Shown here: one piece after another, positions 41,701 through 46,400 of the stretch | How the letters are laid out: the number at the start of each line of letters is the position of its first letter | How positions within the stretch are numbered: position 1 is the first letter of the stretch | Assembly: GCA_022071945.1 (NCBI GenBank) | Contig: JAJVIN010000013.1 | Span: 62,001 to 126,000 of the forward strand | Source: Thermoanaerobaculia bacterium | Lineage (GTDB): Bacteria; Acidobacteriota; Thermoanaerobaculia; UBA5066 | Reading direction: 5' to 3' | Length of the DNA stretch: 64,000 bases | Position numbers and translations under genes: made by a program | The notes under the pieces: model-generated | Database searches by the model: none | What the model saw: the letters and a program-made list of their open reading frames with translations, nothing else | Told to the model about the DNA's origin: nothing

Positions 41701-42641
41701 GCTCCACAGCCTCGGAGGGAAATGCCGGAGGCAGCCACCTGGGACTCGGCGGCGTGGGTGGAGGCTCGGCAGGGAGCGCCTTCGGCAGTGTCCATCAGCC
41801 TCTCGAGGCGGGTGGAGGCCCCGGCTCGGGGGATGCCCGGGGAGGAGGTGCCGTGCGGATCTCCGCCGGGAGCCTTTCCGTCGCCGATGGAGCAGGAATC
41901 TACGCCGACGCAGCACCCGGCTCGGGGCCGGGAGGCGCGGGCGGATCGATCTGGATCACAGCCGGCGAACTCTCGGGCGATGGCTGGATTGCGGCCCGCG
42001 GCGCCGAGTCCGCGTCCGCCTCCGGTGCGGGAGGCGTCATCAGTGTCGAGTACACAGCCCTTGCTGAAGGATCTGCGCTGCTCCAGCGCGTAACGGCCCA
42101 CCCCGGTGGGAGCGCCGCTTCGGAGTTCGCCGGCGGCGGCACGATTCTGATCCGCCAGACGGGACAGCCGTACGGAGACCTCCTCGTCCATGGTTTTGGC
42201 ATCACGGGCGGCCGTGCGACCGTCCTGCCATCGCTGGGCTCGGGAGCCGCGCTGGCAGGCAGTGGTGGAGCCCTCCTGCGAATCGCTAGGCCGGAGCCCG
42301 TTCCGCCCTATTTCCTCGGGCACTGGGTCGAGATCAAGACATCGCTCGGTGCCGAAAAAGGGCGCCATCGCATTACGAGCGTCGGCGGCGATGGAAGAGA
42401 CCTGACGCTTTCGGGAGACCCCGGCATCGTCGAGGGCGATCTCTGGAACGGACTCTATCTCTTCGGGTCTGTCAACGAGGAAGGCGGCGCAACCTTGCAG
42501 AGCGGCGATCCCGTCACGATTGTCCCGCTCCCCTTGGGCTTTCCCTTGACACCCTCGAGGCTGACGACGGTCCCCGTGCCCTCCCCGAATCCCCCGAAAG
42601 GACGACATTCCAGGAATCGCTCCCGGTCGGAGGCGAACTGA
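23769..42641 (+). CDS. giant secreted multidomain protein (Ig-like, carboxypeptidase-regulatory-like, glycine-rich modules), about 6290 residues
   Basis: A signal peptide (CAALFVALLAGLLAPARLDA) ends near residue 35. In order: N-terminal beta domains to about 930; about 13 tandem carboxypeptidase-regulatory-like domains (about 935-2157); two SbsA/Big_5-like Ig domains (about 2165-2400); further Ig-like domains; and five large glycine-rich modules (about 2883-3331, 3671-4018, 4510-4891, 5536-5891, 5898-6251) separated by Ig-like domains. A pair of carbohydrate-binding-like modules lies at about 5117-5445. The tail is short, basic and proline-rich, without LPxTG, PEP-CTERM or an autotransporter barrel, so the anchoring route is unknown. 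All features suggest a very long exported surface fibre or adhesin; no enzyme motif was seen. The stop overlaps the next start (TGATG), so translation is coupled to the 277-residue gene. Confidence 0.9.
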   Translation: MFRSSRDDCRASACAALFVALLAGLLAPARLDAADPLASGQLQIQGSSLGLYYDSQTTDAEQTVNAGEAVRIRTCYGSGPCGQSTAPGLRVRGDLRGPELSQPVTYETVPGGTFFLPGFQVEGDYFLENIRLEENGRVLGHSSPPVAVVHVRKILLTEARVSRLTLEELRARGISLNQENAQAYRFAIGFAFGSQTVTLEMPVLYQGAGSVEPLEKPTVNLDGLPPDVAQSVRRWEPPRIVPFKLDLPPSAQLDVQEQGEEAPAEMPLFGAIVIPGSISFLNQFFEARLIVANGADAGSSLQLGNIRAALRLPSGGAVRLARTDPPVGAGTWLPVLGQGGDNSLDPTEQGSAAWTVEGLVTGTHALRMDIAADLRRPGRPALELAGSSQAAVEVVDARFNLAFSHPDTVRDGEAYSLFVTVTNLSRAAMNEVSVAFGQISGAHVIGSPSQAISTLPAGGSETLEFRMLSETTGKCFATTFQTASAGLTGSITLRTGVGELGIPLSPATLVLPRHARRLPPALLSANQRFLGLAYSLAVAPAGAAPQGLPHVIRSDVERRATDLGEAGQRLFLNEPLLESLEVLALDQLGNRHDLQELDTLRRKSDKGLAAAAALGTELRTLQASHVPVLDAASLFDHFISTTSYSRPFLAAVLVPSGGRPAPVLEVTKTSSLGFAALAYSAEESGQARLRNVPYGEIYSVSESGTGGALVPLAMVGRLDRTAAYALRLWANAGTDARGRLIVLAPNHDGVGFVRVEFPNLDLRAGDIFEILVVPPSSSEPATFEVRRAGSGLPVAGVQAVVQPVTLPPFRITGAVQDFDLDPYGSAISYLFNRPPAKASAENAALYQIATTSDVEEAAGGETAVRVSTKMGAAAFWQPNSERVVNVRFAGPISPLSGGGGRPLVTHVHTVAAGVADTFGNSLATAAPSPVLEAGHTGGLVEGKVLDGLSNPISGARVSLLRWRQPVNELGAAAGSPVLDLVAQQTTGTDGAFYFDFVEEPAQGRGVLSGFLVRAETGGSAPEREEVSSRIRLQGKLVRLNVAFLGRGTVQGRLVYEDGVPVVNGSVTVANTLFSEMKTVAVTGSDAAFTVSGIPVGPVTVTGRDAAGNSGYVTVGLETGGQVKSDVVVRIPHRSSPRTGTVTGTVVVLRSGQTSPVARARVALYASGGAFGERLTDASGNFRFERVPEGQVTVQAADFSISRSPVVSDLMLVADQTANLTLTLAEAVTRTVSGSVFFHEPATNTDVPVAGAVVFVEGPGNFAYTDSAGTYRIENVPTPGLGESYLVTAIDLGRKLQGSVSLARFGATAPEPIALGRILLRTMAGALEGLVLDPLGRPIANAGVVLGHLAETRTASDGTFVFEGVPVGSHSVTAHSGDGLEPGRLGYFGLTQGVQVVYGGHRARVTIQMRGAGVVRVETKSPGGSAGILSPLSISREAFLDGTKAIGTKTLETETSPAGFFEIPVPVGNFGVRASHPFHGTKASGGRIDFPGQIKNVVLTFDSAATVTGRVLAVDGVTPVDGAEVFLSASGLLPQRLLTGPDGAFRYELVPPGSISLSASVRIGTITRHGKVDGWVTSPGQTLDLTVVLGAQGTVRGSIKKKASAGEEPAPIPFAEFYVQESSHPNRRFPAGSAWSRATSAGAFEVAGVSSGLVTVIARDPGNVTVMARAQVQITADFQIVDVPPLVLFEPSGTLEITVTDPETGSGVADCQIHLSNGETTVADSLGRATLEALPYGTYSVHVFHAPTGRGGHADGLLIDSGHGLVARQITLGARGKISGTLFDDAARTRGVGGATIALAGRTDGQNGPATFSALATTDGAAATRGGFAFEGIPIGTYTLTAGVAGSSRRAQGQAALTPTSTQQTVDLVLEPIGDVHVRLFETLSLNPLSEINPVLGLFSVRLLQPAGCSPGTAGPTACAFDYTVLTPSSPAPNHLYVFPSILTSRPLEIQVQEATGERRTGRVLGATLAGSGTSADPYRAVLEPRGTLRVEVKDAGGQPVANAEIRVNGPAYSAAFAADSEGKRDITSVPRGALYVSAVAPGSFSGLGGSATTSIEFDDDIKNVLVNLSPSHSVEGRVHREPANGSYSDPAALPGEPRAAISIQGPVQQAVQADADGRYRFDGLPAGTYAVTATGTDGVSASASVTVPAPEAGIVAAPPLVLDGSRPLLVSIAPPPGATGVSRSATVELVFWEPLHPAVVSSLASYFSVRLPSGTLATGLWSTLVDTVNRQLVRFTPGPAPDLFASNSTYAIQIKGGPDGVRDRAGNRLTDFQDIGSNFTTADTLGPVVIGTVPGLDQPVDPQGTIRFDFNEPVTALPSELDGNLVDDAGELYYGQGTEPAVTWSRIPVELYLTSNGYSLALRPLGGLSLPGDNGRRRVVVTRLKDSSGNAMAAPYIREFSVRDAVSPQLVIGFPSGSLDGRLSAGTAYVLTPAFSPASLNGPPPFGDVARVEYFTASAADPNQPSASPAFVASSAPFTLTFAPSYQGDGTTPRPYSIWVTATDTSLNRSNTISLAMEVVPNQPPAIGSVTIAPVGAAFYAGSTVRARVSSIADPDGNTLTLAAELRRENPSNPNNPADLLASVPGTGLTKPAGGWQDLPPQTFDLVLPIGTPEGTPILVRVRATDSLGVSATRDSATAPVADDTASPVVVQFQARAAGQTEPSSQFFLGQNVLFEFRASDAETQVKSVSIGFDGVFASPVTPTLVTGDQYRTAELSIPPEAIPQGGRDVIATATVEDWGGNTKTSTLMIHISPTSDPTAPVVEWTSPVEGGQWPAAYTSVRGQGGVSLLLRVRVTDTDRDAQGNLIPGTVIGVKFWGPVTGGALSATPIDGMRVTGTDVWQASWIVPDGMPAGAAIEFKAEATDSGQNRSTKAIVLTAVSNRLVYENTTTAVPSTETWPGAPAVFLLDGATVSLPSREGGAAHSVENLYLYSGADQNGVRPAVLTTPEITSVNSPVLYHPLRLEIGTQLGLGAGSIFRTRGLMGSTSTTTVTLPGVTPPEINAGGSHGGLGGTGLKASSPRTSPGSIYDSVREPSLPGTGGRSWSSTWGWNGGAGGGVVILRSPAGEIRLEGDIDVSGAAPQPDYIVNPGGAGGTVRIAAKSLQGAGRIRANGGSAIGNQYQVGAGGGGRISVSFQQPLLSDLGLEFAASGGADSTAASEVLIFAGAGTIFLQQLDSQSQPVGNGKLIVDSLALKPAGLTPLPALWGWRDGQARPATVAEVDLNGTRIRVNALAAAGDWNGERIILSTSASSEEWSGIITSVEPTADAPPQFWLGLGTVTSGALEAIAQQLSQSPPGAVYARVRSRFDSVEVKGNARLVLEDDVTIGPDPGFTNDRAAFSTGANASVLLRSDLPTATFVANPEASIAPPGSISFQYGFDHPVGILRRDTLWSQSGYASSESYREYEAPRTYAWGPVQLPIPATQPPGTVQYKVKLWDLAGRVGESVKEWTVLPENVPPQLSSITLAPTRAGDAYTAGQPVTISVSATDNVAVARVVMTVGSDVREFKAPPFAPVTLVWTAPPVSSPTQIVVTAEAFDQAGNHSSTSRSLTVNPLPNANPPAVNLCPSTGAHVPSGLGTFQLIASTSDDLGVYKVEFYKGNEPAPFTVRMPSGGGTLASFVTKSEPSALPTVSEATPLEFTVKAYDASGNVATASATLTVVPAVALSATGPNDWPALTSQTVYLSEGVLSLTEDVRFANLILLDGAVITHPEGADKAVRIDTGSGFVEIQCSAAIDVTGKGFAPGATYPTLTPASPSEGGSHLGIGGGITGTSGRTYGSVVRPREAGAGGGSDGSGGGVVKVTAGNLSLHGEARIAANGTGASAGGAGGAIWIDAGRIHAPFWTGAIEAKGAGTAPAGGGGAIAVSYSDPASSVDVTRLSAGGGGSGTSPSNGGAGTVLIAGPASTFGTLTIDNGGVSGQPTVLPALGSGNSAAGTSGRILATGMASIPSYFAGHWLELEAGGAPAGLWRVESVEGGMLTLEPAANLDSGLTYQWRGSYRFDQTIVRSGARLQSADLLKDAVPTVSVSAPGPGTTVVSGRMVTVLAIPGDDSGLKSLEAWLGSASATVQVPAVGQQATLVLTAPFVAVSTPAALEVAAVDLGNQRTVQQIAVTIAPDPIPVVTASATPPSADAGQTVTVSYSATDDLALTAIELSVSGVVTVSESRQVSGTSASGTFSIPIPADAVPGDLRIVVSATDTTGGRGSSQPITVAVRRPALVNVTTSAAVHGPGDVIAVTVIARHPGLVRQLRVGVTGAFSYQRLVTVSAAGVAETEREIGISVPRGNLSGPVSITVTAVPITGSDLISSPALVQIVDSQAPVAWSFDIHPDGPVPAGRDLELAVQAVDSGGVASVAFVLVTGGEQELSRVESRAELSRFVAPVTLPAGLPQGAVTIRADVRDHAGNLTSLSRTVVVSPQSSPHVWFHWPSNGAPVLPGGSIQAYVMNAGPSEMTSIDWFIGGVAVTPEVLEAPFNVRLAVPAGLTGPSVTLLARVHSASGVTEVTRELALVSGAVVVDAPRRLEDGDLSLENQIVAVKNATLTLRGEHHFQQLIVLEGARVTSDAAGVGEPSPVGLHVAGLLYVDPNSAIDVRGLGYLGGLEEGNPHPEGRTVGQQAGSDPMAGGSAAGLGGRGSGTPVAGPAYGSIRNPVNAGSGGGASLDGNPGGAGGGLIRVHAGRILNDGGLGADGNDGWGGGGSGGSLLLDAPVIEGRGVVSCRGGAAAQGLSGTGGTGGGGRMALLGATTHRNLWLTASSSSQAWDDGGAGTIFMKDPREPFGHLVVDNGAATRGAKTPLVSIGSGTISAVEGTAIRGGQTNWKSGVSGSFVDVTRGPDFIGRFRVESADEATQTVTLEPEALLQILPGDAYQGVQVFDSIHVRSRASLETSDKLEGRLAVSADSSVRAANVQQLPPDAPPVVALTPSAVSVFPGSSLIVTLQASDDVGLVSAVWSTMGALETPETALPLSGTTRQEQFTIPVPPGTPPGRTAIVARVLDSAGNRTWAALRVFDVLADGAPTVTASAEPPTVTAGQTLIVTYAASDDIALTTVALEASGAVTSSQSRAVSGSTASGTFSIPIPAGTFPGDISITVTATDSRGGVSSAPNLTVPVVGPPLLPGEDMAEGSASGWQAFSQDGAPAAVANETTQRVRGQQSLKFTSESQEVAGIRYTVPAGGSWDLSQATVFSFWELAGGEREFTGPQPVVVLRSVTGESFYHPAAPRMSAGSWRRYVVSLSDLGVFARTTDGDPSLSEIREIEIRHRATGPVASYTIYVDGIQFMTELEGDLAEGNAGLWTPFADGGEPVSAGLETSRMRAGASAIRFVTESGGGTGLRFAAGARPNWDLSSIQSLYFYTWAENPSPFGFQGMAVYLRGPAGTYRYTPAQLQLENGAWRLHEVPLGGDAGWIREIADGSPDLSSMDEIEIWFDTWDAGFTVFVDGVTFGQRMPLLSVLPRQVPAGQPAEATVRLNEPAPAGGRVLSITSSDPAVSLTGPLIVPEGEVFAAFPVTTGGQAATTVTLTWDDGGRNRTASLDLTNLVLSSGDYPDTVAFPGPVVVEGSIGATRLEAGSLTVKNGSELRPLSTANPGGSSPQPLILIVEGNTVVEEGASIHANGFGYGPGKSHPSAVPSQPGSGGSHIGLGGQNSTGAGTSFGSVTTPFEAGAGNGGMEGFGGGVIYLRTGSLRVDGAMTAHGGAPGGGGGSIQIRTGALSGIGEVGALGQDSEAGSGAGGAISIVYSSEADGILERVNARAGGGSVSSHFGGAGTVFLFGPASTYGELIVDNWDLQPAEKTVLPGLGGGLAQAGSGGAIMETGRPEIPFFFVNHWVEVKDPGGVSKGLHRVISTGPGGRLELLAGASVSPGDSWRGIYLFDRVTLRRGGSLESADPLHPDVPVILESNSIRSPVVTSGPVEIRGGVTVPSISARSLLLRTDGQLSPPDTAGAGEPAVLHLDIQESLHLEAWSSINAIGLGYRAGGSVPGSTASEGNAGGSHLGLGGVGGGSAGSAFGSVHQPLEAGGGPGSGDARGGGAVRISAGSLSVADGAGIYADAAPGSGPGGAGGSIWITAGELSGDGWIAARGAESASASGAGGVISVEYTALAEGSALLQRVTAHPGGSAASEFAGGGTILIRQTGQPYGDLLVHGFGITGGRATVLPSLGSGAALAGSGGALLRIARPEPVPPYFLGHWVEIKTSLGAEKGRHRITSVGGDGRDLTLSGDPGIVEGDLWNGLYLFGSVNEEGGATLQSGDPVTIVPLPLGFPLTPSRLTTVPVPSPNPPKGRHSRNRSRSEAN
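26570..30240 (+). repeat. array of about 13 carboxypeptidase-regulatory-like beta-sandwich domains in the first giant protein
   Basis: Repeated protein pattern: G-x-V-x-G-x-V near each start, a central P-(V/I)-x-G-A, then DGxFxFxxVPxGxYxVTA near each end. Examples are GTVTGTVVVLRSGQTSPVAR and GALEGLVLDPLGRPIANAG; the last unit ends GLPAGTYAVTATG. Units are spaced about 250-300 nt. The copies are divergent at DNA level, so the array is old. Such domains are usual stalk or spacer units in secreted proteins. Confidence 0.75.
32415..33760 (+). repeat. glycine-rich module, copy 1
   Basis: The most divergent of five copies. It contains INAGGSHGGLGGTG, NGGAGGGVVIL, GAGGGGRISVSFQ and GAGTIFL, followed by GNGKLIVDSLALKP. 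The end is altered relative to the others, with an extra WGWRDGQ segment. Confidence 0.6.
34780..35820 (+). repeat. glycine-rich module, copy 2
   Basis: Contains EGGSHLGIGGGITG, GSVVRPREAGAGGGSDGSGG, GGAGGAIWIDAGRI, GGAGTVLIAGPASTFGTL, TVLPALGSGNSAAG and YFAGHWLELE, ending RLQSADLLKDAVP. Order and spacing match copies 3-5. Confidence 0.75.
36115..36412 (+). repeat. Ig-like domain, duplicated copy A
   Basis: About 97 residues beginning PVVTASATPPSADAGQTVTV and containing SGTSASGTFSIPIPADAVPG. It pairs with copy B at 38803-39095; the two proteins are clearly alike, while the DNA has drifted at many third positions. Confidence 0.65.
37297..38440 (+). repeat. glycine-rich module, copy 3
   Basis: Contains GGSAAGLGGRGSGTP, YGSIRNPVNAGSGGGASLDG, GGAGGGLIRVHAG, GGAGTIFMKDPREPFGHLVV, TPLVSIGSGTISA and ASLETSDKLEG. 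The HWVEI word seen in other copies is replaced by GSFVDV. Confidence 0.7.
38803..39095 (+). repeat. Ig-like domain, duplicated copy B
   Basis: Begins PTVTASAEPPTVTAGQTLIV and contains SGSTASGTFSIPIPAGTFPG, mirroring copy A. It lies just before the carbohydrate-binding-like pair. Confidence 0.65.
39115..40100 (+). repeat. tandem pair of carbohydrate-binding-like (jelly-roll) modules
   Basis: Two successive units of about 160 residues each follow one plan: an (M/L)AEG start, then GW/LW, a QQSLKFTSES or ASAIRFVTES strand, WDLS, a middle strand region, LSEIREIEIR or LSSMDEIEIWF, and a closing YTIYVDGIQF or FTVFVDGVTF. The pattern resembles family-11-like or other beta-jelly-roll carbohydrate-binding modules; assignment is tentative. 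Confidence 0.5.
40376..41440 (+). repeat. glycine-rich module, copy 4
   Basis: Contains GGSHIGLGGQNSTGAG, FGSVTTPFEAGAGNGGM, GGGGGSIQIRTGALSGIGEV, GGAGTVFLFGPASTYGELIV, TVLPGLGGGLAQAGSGGAIM and FFVNHWVEVKDPGG, ending GSLESADPLHPD. It is directly adjacent to copy 5. Confidence 0.75.
41460..42520 (+). repeat. glycine-rich module, copy 5
   Basis: Contains GGSHLGLGGVGGGSAGSAFG, SVHQPLEAGGGPGSGDARGG, GGAGGSIWITAGELSGDGW, GGGTILIRQTGQPYGDLLV, TVLPSLGSGAALAGSGGALL and YFLGHWVEIKTSLG, ending ATLQSGDP. It ends about 40 residues before the stop. Confidence 0.75.
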
Positions 42642-43474
42642 TGAGCATCCCGAAGGTCTTGTCCCTGGCAGTATTCTTGACCGCGCCCGTTGCGGCTCAG
42701 CCGGTCGCGTTCCCGCAGCCCTTCGCCGTGGAGCGGCAAGTGCGGCAGATCGCCCCGGAATCAGGAGAGACCTTTCAGACGCCGCCCGCGACGGAGTACT
42801 ACTTCGGGAACCACCTGGCGATCGTCCGCGCGAATGGCACGAAGGCGCTGATCGATTTCGAGAAACGCGAGTACACGGAAGTCGATCTGAAGCGAGGGAC
42901 GTACTGGACGTTGACGTTCAGCCGCCTCGGCGAGTTGCGGGAGCGGATCCGGGCGGCGGAGAACCCTGAAGGGCAGCCGGAGAAGAGCGCAACCCTCGCC
43001 TCGAGGCCCGATGTGAAGATCGACCAACTCCCGGCCGCCGGAAAGCCGAATGTGAAGACGACGGGAACCCGGCGTCTCCGCGCATCCATCGACGGAGGCG
43101 CGAACTGGGCAGAAGCGACGTACGACGACTCGATCCCTTTCGGGGAGAAGGCCGTCGCCGCCCTCGAGACGCTCGATTCGGCCTTCACCGGCGGGCCGAA
43201 AGCGGATCCCACACGAACGGCCGAGTTGATCTCGGCTCTCCGCTCGGCGGGCCAGGGCGCCTTCGTGGTCCGGTTCGAGAAGCCCCTCTCGGTCCGGGGA
43301 GGCCGGGCTCTCGGGAAGAGCGAGGACATCGTTCTCGACTGGAAGCGGCTCGAGAAAGACCCCGTCGAGCAGTTGCGAATCCCGGAGAATCACAAGCGAA
43401 TCCCTTCTCCTCTCGAGACCGTCGCCGTCTTCGCCGAGGAAGAGGCCGAACTGAAGAGCCGCGGCAGGAAGTAA
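42641..43474 (+). CDS. exported protein of unknown function between the two giant genes
   Basis: A 277-residue protein with a clear signal peptide (MSIPKVLSLAVFLTAPVAAQ). The ATG shares its first base with the upstream stop (TGATG), so it should be translated by ribosomes finishing the giant gene. The mature part has short beta strands early (TEYYFGNHLAIVRANGTKAL) and many Glu/Lys/Arg residues. It is cysteine-free, has no membrane helix after the signal and shows no motif I recognise. Its position suggests a periplasmic or surface accessory, perhaps a chaperone, clamp or assembly factor for one giant; that is inference. The RHS gene starts 9 nt after its stop. Confidence 0.75.
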   Translation: MSIPKVLSLAVFLTAPVAAQPVAFPQPFAVERQVRQIAPESGETFQTPPATEYYFGNHLAIVRANGTKALIDFEKREYTEVDLKRGTYWTLTFSRLGELRERIRAAENPEGQPEKSATLASRPDVKIDQLPAAGKPNVKTTGTRRLRASIDGGANWAEATYDDSIPFGEKAVAALETLDSAFTGGPKADPTRTAELISALRSAGQGAFVVRFEKPLSVRGGRALGKSEDIVLDWKRLEKDPVEQLRIPENHKRIPSPLETVAVFAEEEAELKSRGRK

Positions 43475-43483
43475 GAGTCAACG

Positions 43484-46400
43484 ATGTTCCGCCGGTCCGA
43501 GCCTTCTAGCCGCAGTCTCCGTCTTCGTCTCTTTCTCCCCGTCGCGCTGCTCATCGGTCTTCTTCCTTCGGTTGCGTTCTCTCAGATCGACCCCTTCTCT
43601 CTCGGCCCCATGACACCCTACGCGTTCTTCTCTGCGCAGGACGTGACGGTGAGCGGGAGAGTGGAGTCGACGGGCGGGACGAGCACGGCCCAGGGACACG
43701 TGCGCTCGAATGGGAACATCACGGTCAATAGCGGTGGAAAGATCGACGGAGACGCGAGGCCGGGACCAGGAAAATCGGCCTCTGGAACCATCACGGGAAT
43801 CACGATCCCGTCGCTGGAGAGCCTCTCACCCGCGCCCATCGATCTGGCGGCCCTGGAGACTCAGGTCGCGGCTCAGAACGACAACTCGAAGATCGACCCA
43901 AAGCTGATCCCGAACCGGAACCTGACGCTGAACAGCGGACAGAGCCTGCCGCTGCAGCCGGGGACGTACTATCTCAACAACGTCAACATCAACAGCAGCG
44001 CGACGCTGACGGTTTCGGGGCTGGTGAAGATCCTGGTGACGGGGAGTTTCAACCTGAACGCGACCGCGAACGCGGGAGGGCTGGCCCCGAACCTCCGAGT
44101 GTGGGTGAAGTCGACCTCCTCGGTGAACATCAACAGCAACGCGCAGATGAGGGGGTACGTCTACGCGCCGAACGCCACGGTGGCGGTCAACTCGAACGCG
44201 ACGCTGACGGGCGGGATCTTCGCCAAGCAGGTGACGGTCAACAGCAACGGGACGGTGAAGCGCTGGCTGGGGACGATCGGCCTGGGAGGGCCATCGGTCG
44301 CGATCACGGAGCCACGAGACGGAGACGTGGCCACGAACCTCTCGGCGGTCCTGGTGAAGGGGACCGTGAGCGATCCGGACGGCGTTGGGACCGTGAGCGT
44401 GACGGTGAACGGCTCCGTCGTGACACCGGCGGCGAACGGGAACTTCGAGAAGACGGTCGACCTGAGCGGCTCGAGCCAGCGGCGGATCACGGTGACGGCG
44501 GTTGACGCCGACGGACAGACGGACACGAAGACGGTGGCCCTGTGCGGACCGCCTCCCGTGACCCTCACGAGTCCGGCTCACGGTTCGACGGTCACGACGC
44601 AGACTGTGACCCTCACCGGCACGTGCGGGAACGCGACGACTCTGACGGTCAATGGTTCTCCCGTAACCTGCGGCGGCGGCACGTACACGACGAGCGTGAA
44701 CCTCGGCCCGGGCTACGGGGCGAAGGTGATCACGGTGGTGGCCCAGGGGGCCTGCGAGGCCGCGACGCATAGGTTCGTCCTCTTCTACGCGGCAAACCCC
44801 GACTACTTCGCGATGGGCCCGTGGATGACGGGGCAGGCGGTCTTCTCGCACCAGGCGTTCGTGCTCGACAACAACGGCGAAATCCGGGCGGCGAACGCGT
44901 CTGGCGTGACCCAGTCGAAGCAGGGTCACGTGGTCTCCAACGCAACGGTCACCGTGAAGAACAACGGCGTCGTGGATGGCGACGCCTGGGCCGGGTTGGG
45001 ACAGCCGGCACCGGCGACCCAGAACAACGGGAGGATCGAAGGGACTCGAGGGAACCTGACGATCGCCGTGAACCAGCGCCCCGTCGATCCGGCCGCGGTG
45101 AACGCGCTCCACCAGACGCAGAACAACAACATCGATCTCGCCGCGTCGGTCCTGACCGGAACGGAGTTCAAGCTCACGAACAACCAGACGTACCCGATGC
45201 CGGCCGGCACGTACTACTTCACGAAGTTCACGCTGGAGAACAACGCGAAGCTGACGCTGGCGGGAGCGGCGAGGATCGTGGTGAACGGTCCCGTGAGCCT
45301 GGGGAACAACGCGGAGGTGAACCGGAACGGGAACCCGTACAACCTCCGGATCTGGATGACCTCGGCACAGGCAGCGGCGCTTGCGAACAACAACGTGTTC
45401 GTCAGGGGGTTCCTGTACGTTCCGGACGCGAAGGTGACGATCGACAACGGGGTGGACCTCAGGGGCGGGATCTTCGCGAAGGAAGTGGAGGTCAAGAACA
45501 ACGCGAAGGTGTACCGCGTCATCGACGGCTCCGCGCCCGTGGTGTCGATCACACAGCCTTCCGAGGGAACGACTCCACCAGACCTCTCGGCCGTTCTGGT
45601 GAACGGAACGGTGACAGACGCCGACGGGAACCTCTCGACGGTCTTCGTGAACGGAACCCCGGTCACGGTGCAACCGAACGGGACGTACACGGCGACGGTG
45701 AACCTGACGGGAATGACTCCCGCCGTCATCACGGTCGTGGCTGTTGACCTCGCGGGACAGATCGCGGTGGCGACGCGGACGCTTCAGACCTGCACGCAAC
45801 CCCCCGTCCTCACGATGACGTCTCCCGTGCCGAACGGGTTCGTCAAGACCCCGGCGATCACGGTGACCGGCGGCTGCGGGACGGCATCCACGGTGACGGT
45901 GAACGGCGTCAGCACGCCGTGCCAGAACACAACGTACTCGGCCAACATCACCCTGCCGGCAGGGGACGGGACGAAGACGATCACCGTCGTGGGCACGGCC
46001 CCGGGCTGCCCGTCCGCGACGCAGAACTACACGGTCACCCTCGACACGATTCCTCCCGTGATCTCGATCGACTCTCCGGCACCGGGAGCCACGATCACGT
46101 CGAGCCCCGTGACCGTCACGGGACCGGTCACCGACGTCAATCTGCAAGCCGTCAGCGTCAACGGAGCCATTGCGACGTTCCCGTCCCCGGGCCGCTTCTC
46201 CGCCACTCTGCCGGTGACGGAAGGCGCCGTGACACTCGTCGCCGCGGCCACGGACAAGGCGGGGAACGCGACTGCCTCCGCGGGGATCCCTGTGACGGTG
46301 ACGCTCTCGGGGCCGTCGGTCACGATCACGCCACCAGCGGCCACGCTCGTGAAGACCCAGCAGGTGACGTTGAGCGGCACCGCGACCGGGACGCCCCCCC

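Noticed and set aside
32415-42520. Regular glycine-codon repeats resembling a CRISPR or satellite array
   Set aside because: Units are hundreds of bases long, coding and divergent at third positions; there are no short identical direct repeats with unique spacers.
42521-42641. Possible C-terminal sorting signal of the first giant
   Set aside because: The tail is proline/arginine-rich without a hydrophobic segment, LPxTG or PEP-type motif.
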